This document shows, in pieces, positions 1 to 7,735 of a stretch of 16,317 bases of DNA. Origin of the DNA: DATEJJ01 sp039649115 (lineage in GTDB: Bacteria > Actinomycetota > Actinomycetes > Mycobacteriales > Micromonosporaceae); NCBI GenBank assembly GCA_039649115.1, contig JBBWZQ010000092.1:1-16317 (forward strand). The letters are read 5' to 3'. The notes beneath the pieces are model-generated. The model worked only from the letters and a program-made list of their open reading frames with translations, made no database searches and was not told the origin of the DNA. The first letter of the stretch is position 1. The number at the start of each line of letters is the position of its first letter. The translations under genes were made by a program, and so were the position numbers.

Positions 1-63
1 GACGGAGTGGGGCGGCATCCCAGCCCCGACCCGTCCGCGCCCCGCGACGCCTGCCTGGCACGG
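1..63. other. Non-coding sequence downstream of recA
   Basis: No credible coding region lies between the left edge and the recA stop codon. A short possible hairpin (GGGGC at 9-13 pairing with GCCCC at 23-27, 9-nt loop) is visible but has no T-tract, so I do not call it a terminator. In many actinobacteria recX follows recA closely. No recX start is visible in these 63 bases, so it is either further away or absent. Confidence 0.4.
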
Positions 64-2190
<2,127 letters not shown>

Positions 2191-2241
2191 TGCTGCCACC
2201 CCTACAGTTGCCGTCTTCGTAGGTTTCTTGGTCACGCCGAC

Positions 2242-2264
2242 ACGCTAAGCGCTAGGTCCGACAG
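2242..2264 (-). promoter_or_regulatory. recA promoter, PafBC (recA-NDp)-like
   Basis: Read on the minus strand, CTGTCGGAC at 2264-2256, 8 bp, then TAGCGT at 2247-2242 fits the actinobacterial DNA-damage promoter pattern TTGTCRGTG, 8 bp, TANNNT, with one mismatch in the TTGTCRG core. Transcription would begin near 2235, leaving a leader of about 45 nt before the ATG at 2190. This element is known to drive LexA-independent induction of recA and other repair genes in mycobacteria through PafBC. Its role here is inferred from the motif. Confidence 0.6.
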
Positions 2265-2287
2265 AAAACAGCCACCCGGCCGCAGCC

Positions 2288-2314
2288 TGTGGACAAGCAC
2301 CGCGCTGTGGACAG
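2288..2314 (-). promoter_or_regulatory. Two DnaA-box-like 9-mers upstream of recA
   Basis: On the minus strand 2296-2288 reads TTGTCCACA, a perfect actinobacterial DnaA box, and 2314-2306 reads CTGTCCACA, one mismatch from it. The two are in the same orientation, 18 bp apart start to start, within a direct repeat of CTGTGGACA (2287-2295 and 2305-2313). They lie 24-50 bp upstream of the recA -35-like element and outside any gene. They could bind DnaA; no binding is shown by the sequence. Confidence 0.5.
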
Positions 2315-2318
2315 TACC

Positions 2319-2332
2319 CGTACACGTGTACG
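2319..2332. promoter_or_regulatory. Perfect 14-bp palindrome upstream of recA, possible degenerate LexA box
   Basis: CGTACACGTGTACG is a perfect palindrome between the DUF3046 gene and recA. It resembles the actinobacterial SOS box (GAAC, 4 bp, GTTC), with the second base of each half-site swapped symmetrically (GTAC, 4 bp, GTAC). Its distance (about 70 bp) from the predicted -10 is long for a repressor, and the two changed bases are normally conserved. A different dimeric regulator is therefore equally possible. Confidence 0.35.
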
Positions 2333-2364
2333 ATCACCGTGCGACACGCCGAGGGGGCGACCCG

Positions 2365-2565
2365 CTAGCGCAGCCTCGCCGGTACCCGCTCGGGATAGGC
2401 GGCCACCACGGCGCGCCAGACGATCACGGTCTCCTCCCCGCCGGCCAGCGCCTGCTCGATCGTCCGGCCCCCCAGCTGCGGCAGCACCTGGTCCGCCGCC
2501 ACGCTCGCCGCGTACGAAGGCCCGAACACCTGCTCCAGCCGCCACCAGAAGTCCGTCAGCCTCAC
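2365..2565 (-). CDS. DUF3046 family protein
   Basis: This 66-aa protein starts at a GTG (2563-2565) and matches the small actinobacterial DUF3046 family. It opens with the characteristic RLTDFWWRLEQVFGPSYA, followed by DQVLPQLGGRTIEQALAGG and VWRAVV. The family has no established function. The genes are usually found near recA/recX in actinobacteria, as here. The start overlaps the stop of the upstream acyl-CoA dehydrogenase gene by 4 bp (GTGA at 2565-2562), implying translational coupling. A G-rich stretch just upstream of the GTG can serve as ribosome binding site. A longer reading in this frame up to 2742 lies wholly inside the dehydrogenase gene and is not used. It is predicted to be soluble and cytoplasmic. 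Confidence 0.9.
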   Translation of the reverse strand: MRLTDFWWRLEQVFGPSYAASVAADQVLPQLGGRTIEQALAGGEETVIVWRAVVAAYPERVPARLR

Positions 2566-3704
2566 AGCCCCAGCCCCCGGCCGATGATCTCCTTCATGAT
2601 CTCGGTCGTACCCCCGTAGATCGTCTGTACCCGGCTGTCCAGCCACGCCTTGGCCACCGGGTACTCGCGCATGTACCCGTACCCGCCGTGCAGTTGGACG
2701 CACCGGTCCACGAGCCGGGTCTGCAGCTCGGTCGTCCACCACTTGGCCTTGGCCGCGTCGGTGCCGGTCAGCCGGCCGGCGTTGAACTCCGACACGCAGT
2801 GGTTGAGGAACGTCCGCGCGATGGTGACCTCGGTGGACAGCTCGGCGAGCAGGAACCGGTTGTGCTGGAAGCTGCCGATCGGCTGGCCGAAGGCGCGCCG
2901 GTCGCGCACGTACTCCAGGGTCAGTGCGAGGACCCGCTCGCCGGTCGCGACGGCGGCCACGGCGATGCCGAGCCGCTCGCGGGGCAGGTTGGCGGTCAGG
3001 TGGTAGAAGCCCCGGTTCTCCTCGCCGATCAGGTTGGTCGCGGGTATCCGGCAGTCGGCGAAGAACAGCTCGGCGGTGTCGTTGGCCTTCAGGCCCACCT
3101 TGTCCAGGCGCCGGCCGCGGGTGAACCCGGGCGCGCCCCGCTCCACGCCGAACAGCGAGACGCCGTGCGCGCCGCGCGACGGGTCGGTCTTGGCGACGAC
3201 CACGACCAGGTCGGCGTGCTCCCCGTTGGTGATGAAGGTCTTCTGTCCATTGAGGACGTACGAGTCACCGTCGCGGACCGCGGTCGTGGCGATGCCGGCG
3301 AGGTCGGATCCGGCGCCCGGTTCGCTCATCGCGATGGCGGTCACCAGGGCACCGGAGCAGAACCCCGGCAGCCAGCGCTTGCGCTGCTCGTCGGTGGTCA
3401 GCTCGGTGAGGTACGGGGCGACCACGTCGTTGTGCAGGCCGAAGCCGAGGCCGGTGCAGCCGGCACCGATGATCTCCTCGACGAGTACCGCGTTGAACCG
3501 GAAGTCGTGCTGCCCGCCCCCGCCGAACTCCTCGGGCACGTCGAGGCCGAGCAGCCCGGCCGCGCCGGCCTTGCGCCAGACGGCCCGGTCGACCAGGCCG
3601 GCCTCCTCCCAGCCGGCGTGGTGGGGCACTGCCTCGCGGGCCAGGAAGGTGCGGCACAACGCCCGGAACTCGTCGTGGTCCGGCTCGTAGAGGTGCTGTT
3701 CCAT
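2562..3704 (-). CDS. Acyl-CoA dehydrogenase (long-chain/ACADL-like)
   Basis: This is a 380-aa FAD-dependent acyl-CoA dehydrogenase that would introduce the alpha,beta double bond in fatty-acyl-CoA oxidation, passing electrons to an electron-transfer flavoprotein. Length is typical. Signature AMSEPGAGSD is at 125-134, NGQKTFITNG at 152-161, and the C-terminal signature VQLHGGYGYMREYPVAKA at 336-353. The usual Glu of the IYEGT motif is Gly (IYGGT, 362-366). As in long-chain and isovaleryl-CoA dehydrogenases, the catalytic base is expected on another helix, here Glu243 in LPRERLGIA. The overall pattern resembles mammalian ACADL. The start is ATG at 3704, 12 bp after the udgX stop, and its stop overlaps the DUF3046 start, so the three genes are probably one transcript. 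The substrate cannot be read from the sequence. Confidence 0.93.
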   Translation of the reverse strand: MEQHLYEPDHDEFRALCRTFLAREAVPHHAGWEEAGLVDRAVWRKAGAAGLLGLDVPEEFGGGGQHDFRFNAVLVEEIIGAGCTGLGFGLHNDVVAPYLTELTTDEQRKRWLPGFCSGALVTAIAMSEPGAGSDLAGIATTAVRDGDSYVLNGQKTFITNGEHADLVVVVAKTDPSRGAHGVSLFGVERGAPGFTRGRRLDKVGLKANDTAELFFADCRIPATNLIGEENRGFYHLTANLPRERLGIAVAAVATGERVLALTLEYVRDRRAFGQPIGSFQHNRFLLAELSTEVTIARTFLNHCVSEFNAGRLTGTDAAKAKWWTTELQTRLVDRCVQLHGGYGYMREYPVAKAWLDSRVQTIYGGTTEIMKEIIGRGLGL

Positions 3705-3716
3705 CGCACGAGTGTG

Positions 3717-4394
3717 TCAGGTCAACAACCCCGCGACGACGCGCAGGTCGGCGAGCAGGCCCTGGTACGCGGTCTCCCGGTCGTCGGCGCGCAGGATGGC
3801 GGACGGGTGCAGCGTGGCCACGATCCGGGCGCTGCCGCCGGGCTGGGCGAAGTCCTCGGCGTGGTAGGCCGACTCGGGCCAGGGCAGCGGCACCCCGCGC
3901 TGCTTGGTGACGCGGAACGACGGGCCGAGCAGCGCCTGCCCGGCGGTGGCGCCGAGCGCGACCACGACGCGCGGGTCGAGCTGGGCGAACTCGGCGAGCA
4001 GCCAGGGCCGGCAGGCGATGATCTCGATCCGGTCGGGCGTCTGGTGGATGCGCCGCTTGCCGGTGCCGGCGCGGCGGAACTTGAAGTGCTTGACGGCGTT
4101 GGTGATGTACAGGTCGGCGGGGTCGATCCCGGCGTCGCCGACGGCACGGCGCAGCAGCACCCCGGCCGGGCCGACGAACGGCTCGCCGCGCTGGTCCTCG
4201 ACGTCACCGGGCTGCTCGCCGACCATGACGACCCGGGCCTGCGACCCGCCCCGGCTGAACACGGTCTGGGTGGCGTCCTGGAAGAGGTGGCAGCCGCGGC
4301 ACTCGCGGGCGGCCTGGCGCAACTGGTCGAGATCACCGCCGTCGGGCACGAACGGCGCGGCGGTGGGGGCCTGTTCGGGGGACACGCCACCCAC
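3717..4394 (-). CDS. udgX: UdgX-type uracil-DNA glycosylase (covalent uracil-DNA binding protein)
   Basis: The protein is 225 aa in the uracil-DNA glycosylase superfamily. The UdgX hallmark loop KRRIH is present at 113-117. In mycobacterial UdgX the final His of this loop attacks the abasic sugar after uracil excision and leaves the enzyme covalently bound to DNA, so His117 is the predicted nucleophile. Other motifs are GEQPGD at 59-64, QRGEPFVGPAG at 68-78 and HPSAILR at 196-202. Iron-sulfur ligands appear as Cys32, Cys35, His103 (VKHFKF, where family-4 enzymes have Cys) and Cys128. The His as fourth ligand is inferred from that alignment. It heads the operon with the acyl-CoA dehydrogenase and DUF3046 genes. 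The start could be GTG at 4394 or GTG at 4385. A TAGGGT at 4398-4393 would make the latter nearly leaderless, giving a 222-aa protein. Confidence 0.93.
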   Translation of the reverse strand: MGGVSPEQAPTAAPFVPDGGDLDQLRQAARECRGCHLFQDATQTVFSRGGSQARVVMVGEQPGDVEDQRGEPFVGPAGVLLRRAVGDAGIDPADLYITNAVKHFKFRRAGTGKRRIHQTPDRIEIIACRPWLLAEFAQLDPRVVVALGATAGQALLGPSFRVTKQRGVPLPWPESAYHAEDFAQPGGSARIVATLHPSAILRADDRETAYQGLLADLRVVAGLLT

Positions 4395-4398
4395 CCTA
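4393..4398 (-). promoter_or_regulatory. Possible -10 element of the udgX operon
   Basis: On the minus strand TAGGGT lies 7 nt before the GTG at 4385, the spacing seen for leaderless actinobacterial transcripts. It also overlaps the alternative GTG at 4394. TAGGGT is a common -10 sequence of damage-inducible promoters, but the upstream bases give only a poor match to the TTGTCRG element. Confidence 0.35.
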
Positions 4399-4477
4399 AA
4401 CGCCGGCCGGACGGGGCGCCCGACCGACCGGGACTCAGAAGATCAAGTCGACCGGACAACGATGCGATCTCGTAGCT

Positions 4478-4504
4478 GTAACGGACGGGAAATGTGAGCG
4501 AAAC
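4478..4504 (+). promoter_or_regulatory. GlnR box upstream of the ammonium transporter gene
   Basis: GTAAC (4478-4482), 6 bp, GAAAT (4489-4493), 6 bp, GAAAC (4500-4504) matches the actinobacterial GlnR operator pattern of GTNAC/GAAAC half-sites at 11-bp spacing. It ends 58 bp before the amt start, the usual location for nitrogen-limitation activation of amt genes. Phosphorylation-independent GlnR control of amtB-glnK-type operons is well established in Streptomyces. Binding here is inferred. Confidence 0.75.
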
Positions 4505-4562
4505 CACAGATCGAGATTCTTCTTGGAGTTGACCCGTACTCCCGTACGTAGGAGGAGGGACC

Positions 4563-5981
4563 ATGCTCCCCTATCCAGAGTGGCTCAGCCCGGGCGACAA
4601 CACGTGGCAACTGGTGGCCGCGACGCTCGTCGGTCTGATGAGCATCCCCGGAATCGCGATCCTCTACGGCGGCCTGGTGCAGAAGAAGTGGGCCGTCAAC
4701 ACCATGCTGATGGCGTTCACGGGCTTCTCGCTCGTGCTCGTCGCGTGGTTCCTGTACGAGTTCAAAATGGGGTTCGGCAAACCCCTGACGCCCTCGTGGC
4801 CCGGCATCCTCGGGGCCTTCGTGGGCGTGCCCGGACCCATCATCGGTCACGTGGCCGAGGAGGGTCAGGCGCACATCCCGCTGGTCAGCGACACCGGCCT
4901 GATGCCGCCCTTCCGGTTCCCGATGGCCACGCTGGCGTACTTCCAGTTCGCCTTCGCCGCGATCACGCCGCTGCTGTTCCTCGGCTCGGTGGTCGGCCGG
5001 ATGAGCTTCAAGGCGTGGCTGCTGTTCGTACCGCTGTGGTCCGGGCTCGTCTACTCGGTCAACGCGTTCCTGCTCTGGGGCGGTGGCTGGTGGGCGCAGA
5101 AGGGCGCGCTGGACTACTCCGGCGGATACGTCATCCACCTCGCGGCCGGTACCTCCGGCTTCGTCGCCGCCGCCGTCATCGGGCCGCGACTGGCCCGCGA
5201 CCGGGCCAAACCGCTGCCCAACAACCTGCCCATGTGCGCGGCCGGCGCGGGCATCCTGTGGTTGGGGTGGAACGGCTTCAACGGCGGCGACATGTACTTC
5301 GGCGGCTTCCAGGCCTCGGCCGGCGTCGTCAACACCAACATCGCCACGGCGGTGGCCCTGCTCACCTGGGTGATCTGGGACATGATCGCCGGGCCGCAGC
5401 GCAAGCCGACGTTCCTGGGCGCGATCAACGGGATGATCGCGGGGCTGGTGGCCATCACGCCGGCGGCCGGGTTCGTGGACGGGCTCGGCGCCATCATCAT
5501 CGGCCTGGTCGCCTCGTCGATCGTGTGGCTGTCCTGGAACAAGGCGAGCAAGCTGTCCGTCTTCAAGAAGGTCGACGACGCGCTGGGCGTCGTGCACACG
5601 CACGGCGTCGCCGGCCTGGCCGGCGGCCTGCTGGTCGGCCTGCTGGCCAACCCGCACATGACCGTGTACCTCGGCTCGGCCGACGGGAAGACCCCCGGCT
5701 TCGCCACCACGGGTCTGTTCTACGGCCACCCGAAGCAGTTGCTGCTGCAGGCCGGCGCGGCCGGCACGATCATCCTCTGGGACGCCGTCATGACGTTCGT
5801 CATCCTCAAGGTGCTCGGCCTGTTCGTGAAGCTGCGCCTGCCCGAGGAGGTGCTGGAGACCGGCGATCTGGGGGTACACGACGAGGAGGCGTACCCGAGC
5901 GACGACCTTGTCGGTGCCGGTACGGCACGGGCCGTGACCGCCCCGGCGCCGGCGACGACACCGGCCACCGCCACCGAATGA
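4563..5981 (+). CDS. amt: Ammonium transporter, Amt family
   Basis: This 472-aa integral membrane channel is for ammonium uptake. It has the Amt/MEP/Rh pattern of about 11 hydrophobic segments between residues 14 and 424. The pore twin histidines are visible as His192 in LDYSGGYVIHLAAG (with Asp184 matching the conserved Asp before it) and His347 in VVHTHGVAGLAGG. GWNGFNGG at 235-242 matches the inner pore segment. The cytoplasmic tail after residue 425 ends in an Ala/Thr/Pro-rich stretch. The ATG at 4563 is preceded by a strong GGAGGAGGGA ribosome binding site (4551-4560). A GlnR box lies upstream and a PII gene follows after 57 bp, the classic amtB-glnK order, so nitrogen-limited expression and PII gating of the channel are expected. 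The gene symbol is by family; amtB is equally usable. Confidence 0.95.
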   Translation: MLPYPEWLSPGDNTWQLVAATLVGLMSIPGIAILYGGLVQKKWAVNTMLMAFTGFSLVLVAWFLYEFKMGFGKPLTPSWPGILGAFVGVPGPIIGHVAEEGQAHIPLVSDTGLMPPFRFPMATLAYFQFAFAAITPLLFLGSVVGRMSFKAWLLFVPLWSGLVYSVNAFLLWGGGWWAQKGALDYSGGYVIHLAAGTSGFVAAAVIGPRLARDRAKPLPNNLPMCAAGAGILWLGWNGFNGGDMYFGGFQASAGVVNTNIATAVALLTWVIWDMIAGPQRKPTFLGAINGMIAGLVAITPAAGFVDGLGAIIIGLVASSIVWLSWNKASKLSVFKKVDDALGVVHTHGVAGLAGGLLVGLLANPHMTVYLGSADGKTPGFATTGLFYGHPKQLLLQAGAAGTIILWDAVMTFVILKVLGLFVKLRLPEEVLETGDLGVHDEEAYPSDDLVGAGTARAVTAPAPATTPATATE

Positions 5982-6038
5982 CGCTCCTGCCCGCGCACCG
6001 ACACCCTGGACGGCTGGCGACTGAAGGGGGCTTGGGCG

Positions 6039-6377
6039 ATGATGCTCATCACCGCCGTCGTGCCGCCGGCCAGGGTGGAGGTCGTCACCAAGGCCCTGGC
6101 GCTGTTCGGGGTGCGCGGGCTGACCATGTCGCACACGTACGCGCCGGCCCGCCCCGGTACCGCCGTCGAGGTGTACCGGGGCAGCCGGTGGAGCAAGCCG
6201 TTCGTGCCGTGGGTGCGGCTGGACATCCTGGCGGCCAACGCGGACACGCCGGATCTGGTACGGGTCATCTCGCGCGCCGCGGGCGGCGTCGCGGTGTCCG
6301 ACGTCCTCGTGTGGGTCACCCGCATCGAGTACCTGGTCCGCATCCGCACCGGCGAAGTGGGGCCGGACGCACTGTGA
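6039..6377 (+). CDS. Divergent P-II family signalling protein
   Basis: This 112-aa protein has PII length and fold signatures: MLITAVVPPARVEVVTKAL at the start, EVYRG in the T-loop and RIRTGEVGPDAL at the end. PII proteins sense ATP/ADP and 2-oxoglutarate and plug Amt channels. Numbering aligns one-to-one with E. coli PII and shows many key changes: Tyr51 (modification site) is Trp51, Gln39 (2-oxoglutarate) is Pro39, Lys58 is Trp58, and Lys90 of the B-loop is Leu90 with the TGxxGDGK pattern lost. Tyr46, Arg101 and Arg103 remain. It is therefore probably not adenylylated or uridylylated and may bind effectors abnormally. The start ATG at 6039 follows an AAGGGGG ribosome binding site; a second ATG is adjacent. 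It is likely cotranscribed with amt. Canonical glnK function is not supported. Confidence 0.85.
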   Translation: MMLITAVVPPARVEVVTKALALFGVRGLTMSHTYAPARPGTAVEVYRGSRWSKPFVPWVRLDILAANADTPDLVRVISRAAGGVAVSDVLVWVTRIEYLVRIRTGEVGPDAL

Positions 6378-6380
6378 GTG

Positions 6381-7709
6381 CTATGTGGACAATCCGGCCC
6401 CCGACCGGTCACCGAGGGCATCCGCGAGCGGCGGGATGTCACGCATCGCCAACGGTGCCACCGTTATCCGCACCGCGGGCGGGCTGGCCTGCCGGTAGAG
6501 CGAACCGGGGGCGACCGCGTAGCCGGCCAGCCGCAGCCGGGTCACCACCGCCGTCTCGTCGGGCACCGGCACCCACACGTTGATGCCGCCGCACGCGTGC
6601 GCGGCGATGCCCCGCCCGGCCAGCGCCTCGCGCAGCGCGCCGCGCCGCCGCTCGTAGCTGTCGCGCGCGCGGTCCACGAGCGCGGTCGCCCTGGCGTCGC
6701 GCCACATCGACAGCACCAGCCGCTGCAGCAGCGTGGACACCCAGCCCGCGCCGACCTGCATGCGGCCCTGCACCCGGGCCACCGTCGCCTCGTCCCCGGC
6801 GAGCGTGGCCAGCCGCAGGTCGGGCCCGTAAGGCTTGGCGACCGAGCGGAGGAAGGCCCAGTGGGGCGTGGCACCGGCCAGTGGGCGCAGCGGTGCCGCA
6901 GACAGTTCCGCGGCGTGGTCGTCCTCGATGACCAGCAGGTCCGCGTACCCCCGGAGTTCCTTGCGCAGCACGGATGCCCGCGCCCGCGACAGCGCCGCGC
7001 CGGTGGGGTTCTGCGCCCTGGTCGTCACGACCAGCGCGCCGATGCCCGCGCGCAGTGCGGCGGCGACGCCCTCCGGGCGCGGACCCTCGTCGTCGACGGG
7101 CACCGGCACCGGCCGCAGCCCTTGCGCCGCAACGAGATCGAGCAGGTTGGCCCAGCCCGGATCCTCCACGCCGATCCGGTCGCCGGGGCGCAGGTGCGCG
7201 GCGAGCAGCCGGTCGAGGCCGTCCAGCGCGCCGGCGGTCACGGTCAACGCGGGCGCCGTCACGCCGTCGCGGGCCAGCCGTTCGCGGGCGGCGTCGGCGA
7301 ATTCGGGCAGCACGCCCGCGTCGCGGTAGCCGGCCGGGCCGGGGCCGGCCGCCGCGAGCCGGCGCAGGTGCGGTCGGGGGTCGGGCAGCAGGCGCGGATC
7401 CGGCTCCCCGGTCGACAGATCAAGAACATCGGGGGGTACCGGCGGCCGCCGGGCCAGCCGGGTATCCGCGATGGACGGGCGGGACCGGATCCGGGTGCCG
7501 TTGCGCCCGGCCGTCTCGACGATGCCGCGCTGGCGCAGCGACTGGTAGGCGGCGGCCACGGTGCCGGGGCTCACCCCCAGCGAGCCGGCGAGGTCCCGCA
7601 CCGTCGGCAGTCCCGTCCCGGTGGACAGCGCGCCGCGCCGCACGCCCGACTCCACGCTGGCCGAAATCGCCGCCGCGGTGCGCCCCTCGATCTGATAATG
7701 TACCGCCAC
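6381..7709 (-). CDS. MocR/GntR-type PLP-dependent transcriptional regulator
   Basis: The protein is 442 aa. A GntR winged helix-turn-helix (about 1-75, GLPTVRDLAGSLGVSPGTVAAAYQSL) is fused to a fold-type I aminotransferase-like domain (about 95-440). PLP-site residues seen are NPTG at 234-237, EDDH at 262-265, the expected Schiff-base Lys292 in RSVAKPYGPDLRLATL, and Arg414 in RITV. The usual EDDY is EDDH here, which occurs in some MocR subgroups. Such proteins sense PLP or amino compounds and usually regulate the divergent gene, here the PNPOx-like/GNAT gene, suggesting a vitamin B6-related role. The GTG at 7709 is chosen because it starts right at the GntR domain and lies 9 nt after a TACAAT -10. 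An upstream extension would run into the neighbouring gene. Its stop is 3 bp from the PII stop. Confidence 0.9.
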   Translation of the reverse strand: MAVHYQIEGRTAAAISASVESGVRRGALSTGTGLPTVRDLAGSLGVSPGTVAAAYQSLRQRGIVETAGRNGTRIRSRPSIADTRLARRPPVPPDVLDLSTGEPDPRLLPDPRPHLRRLAAAGPGPAGYRDAGVLPEFADAARERLARDGVTAPALTVTAGALDGLDRLLAAHLRPGDRIGVEDPGWANLLDLVAAQGLRPVPVPVDDEGPRPEGVAAALRAGIGALVVTTRAQNPTGAALSRARASVLRKELRGYADLLVIEDDHAAELSAAPLRPLAGATPHWAFLRSVAKPYGPDLRLATLAGDEATVARVQGRMQVGAGWVSTLLQRLVLSMWRDARATALVDRARDSYERRRGALREALAGRGIAAHACGGINVWVPVPDETAVVTRLRLAGYAVAPGSLYRQASPPAVRITVAPLAMRDIPPLADALGDRSGAGLST

Positions 7710-7728
7710 AGCCTCTAGATTGTACTGG
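7694..7728. promoter_or_regulatory. Divergent MocR / PNPOx-GNAT control region
   Basis: The 26-bp gap between the two divergent starts and the adjoining bases hold a direct repeat, AATGTACCG at 7697-7705 and ATTGTACTG at 7719-7727, 22 bp (two helical turns) apart. MocR regulators typically bind direct repeats like this. On the minus strand TACAAT at 7724-7719 is a good -10 for the MocR gene and sits inside one repeat, so autoregulation is likely. No clear -35 is seen for either gene. Confidence 0.5.
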
Positions 7729-7735
7729 AACAGAC

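Noticed and set aside
2191..2235. RecA start at the upstream GTG (2235), adding 15 residues
   Set aside because: There is no Shine-Dalgarno, the position coincides with the predicted transcription start, and family length and intein numbering fit the ATG at 2190.
2289..4475. Very long plus-strand reading frame (728 codons) opposite DUF3046, acad and udgX
   Set aside because: It is antisense to three well-recognised genes and of low-complexity Arg/Gly/Ala composition, a typical high-GC shadow frame.
4443..6134. Long minus-strand (563 codons) and plus-strand (4523-6583, 686 codons) frames over amt
   Set aside because: They overlap a clear Amt gene with its own ribosome site and have no recognisable domains. 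They reflect GC bias only.
6384..6392. Perfect DnaA-box sequence at the MocR 3' end (and another at 8083-8091)
   Set aside because: Both lie within codons of real genes, where this sequence easily arises from ordinary amino-acid pairs.
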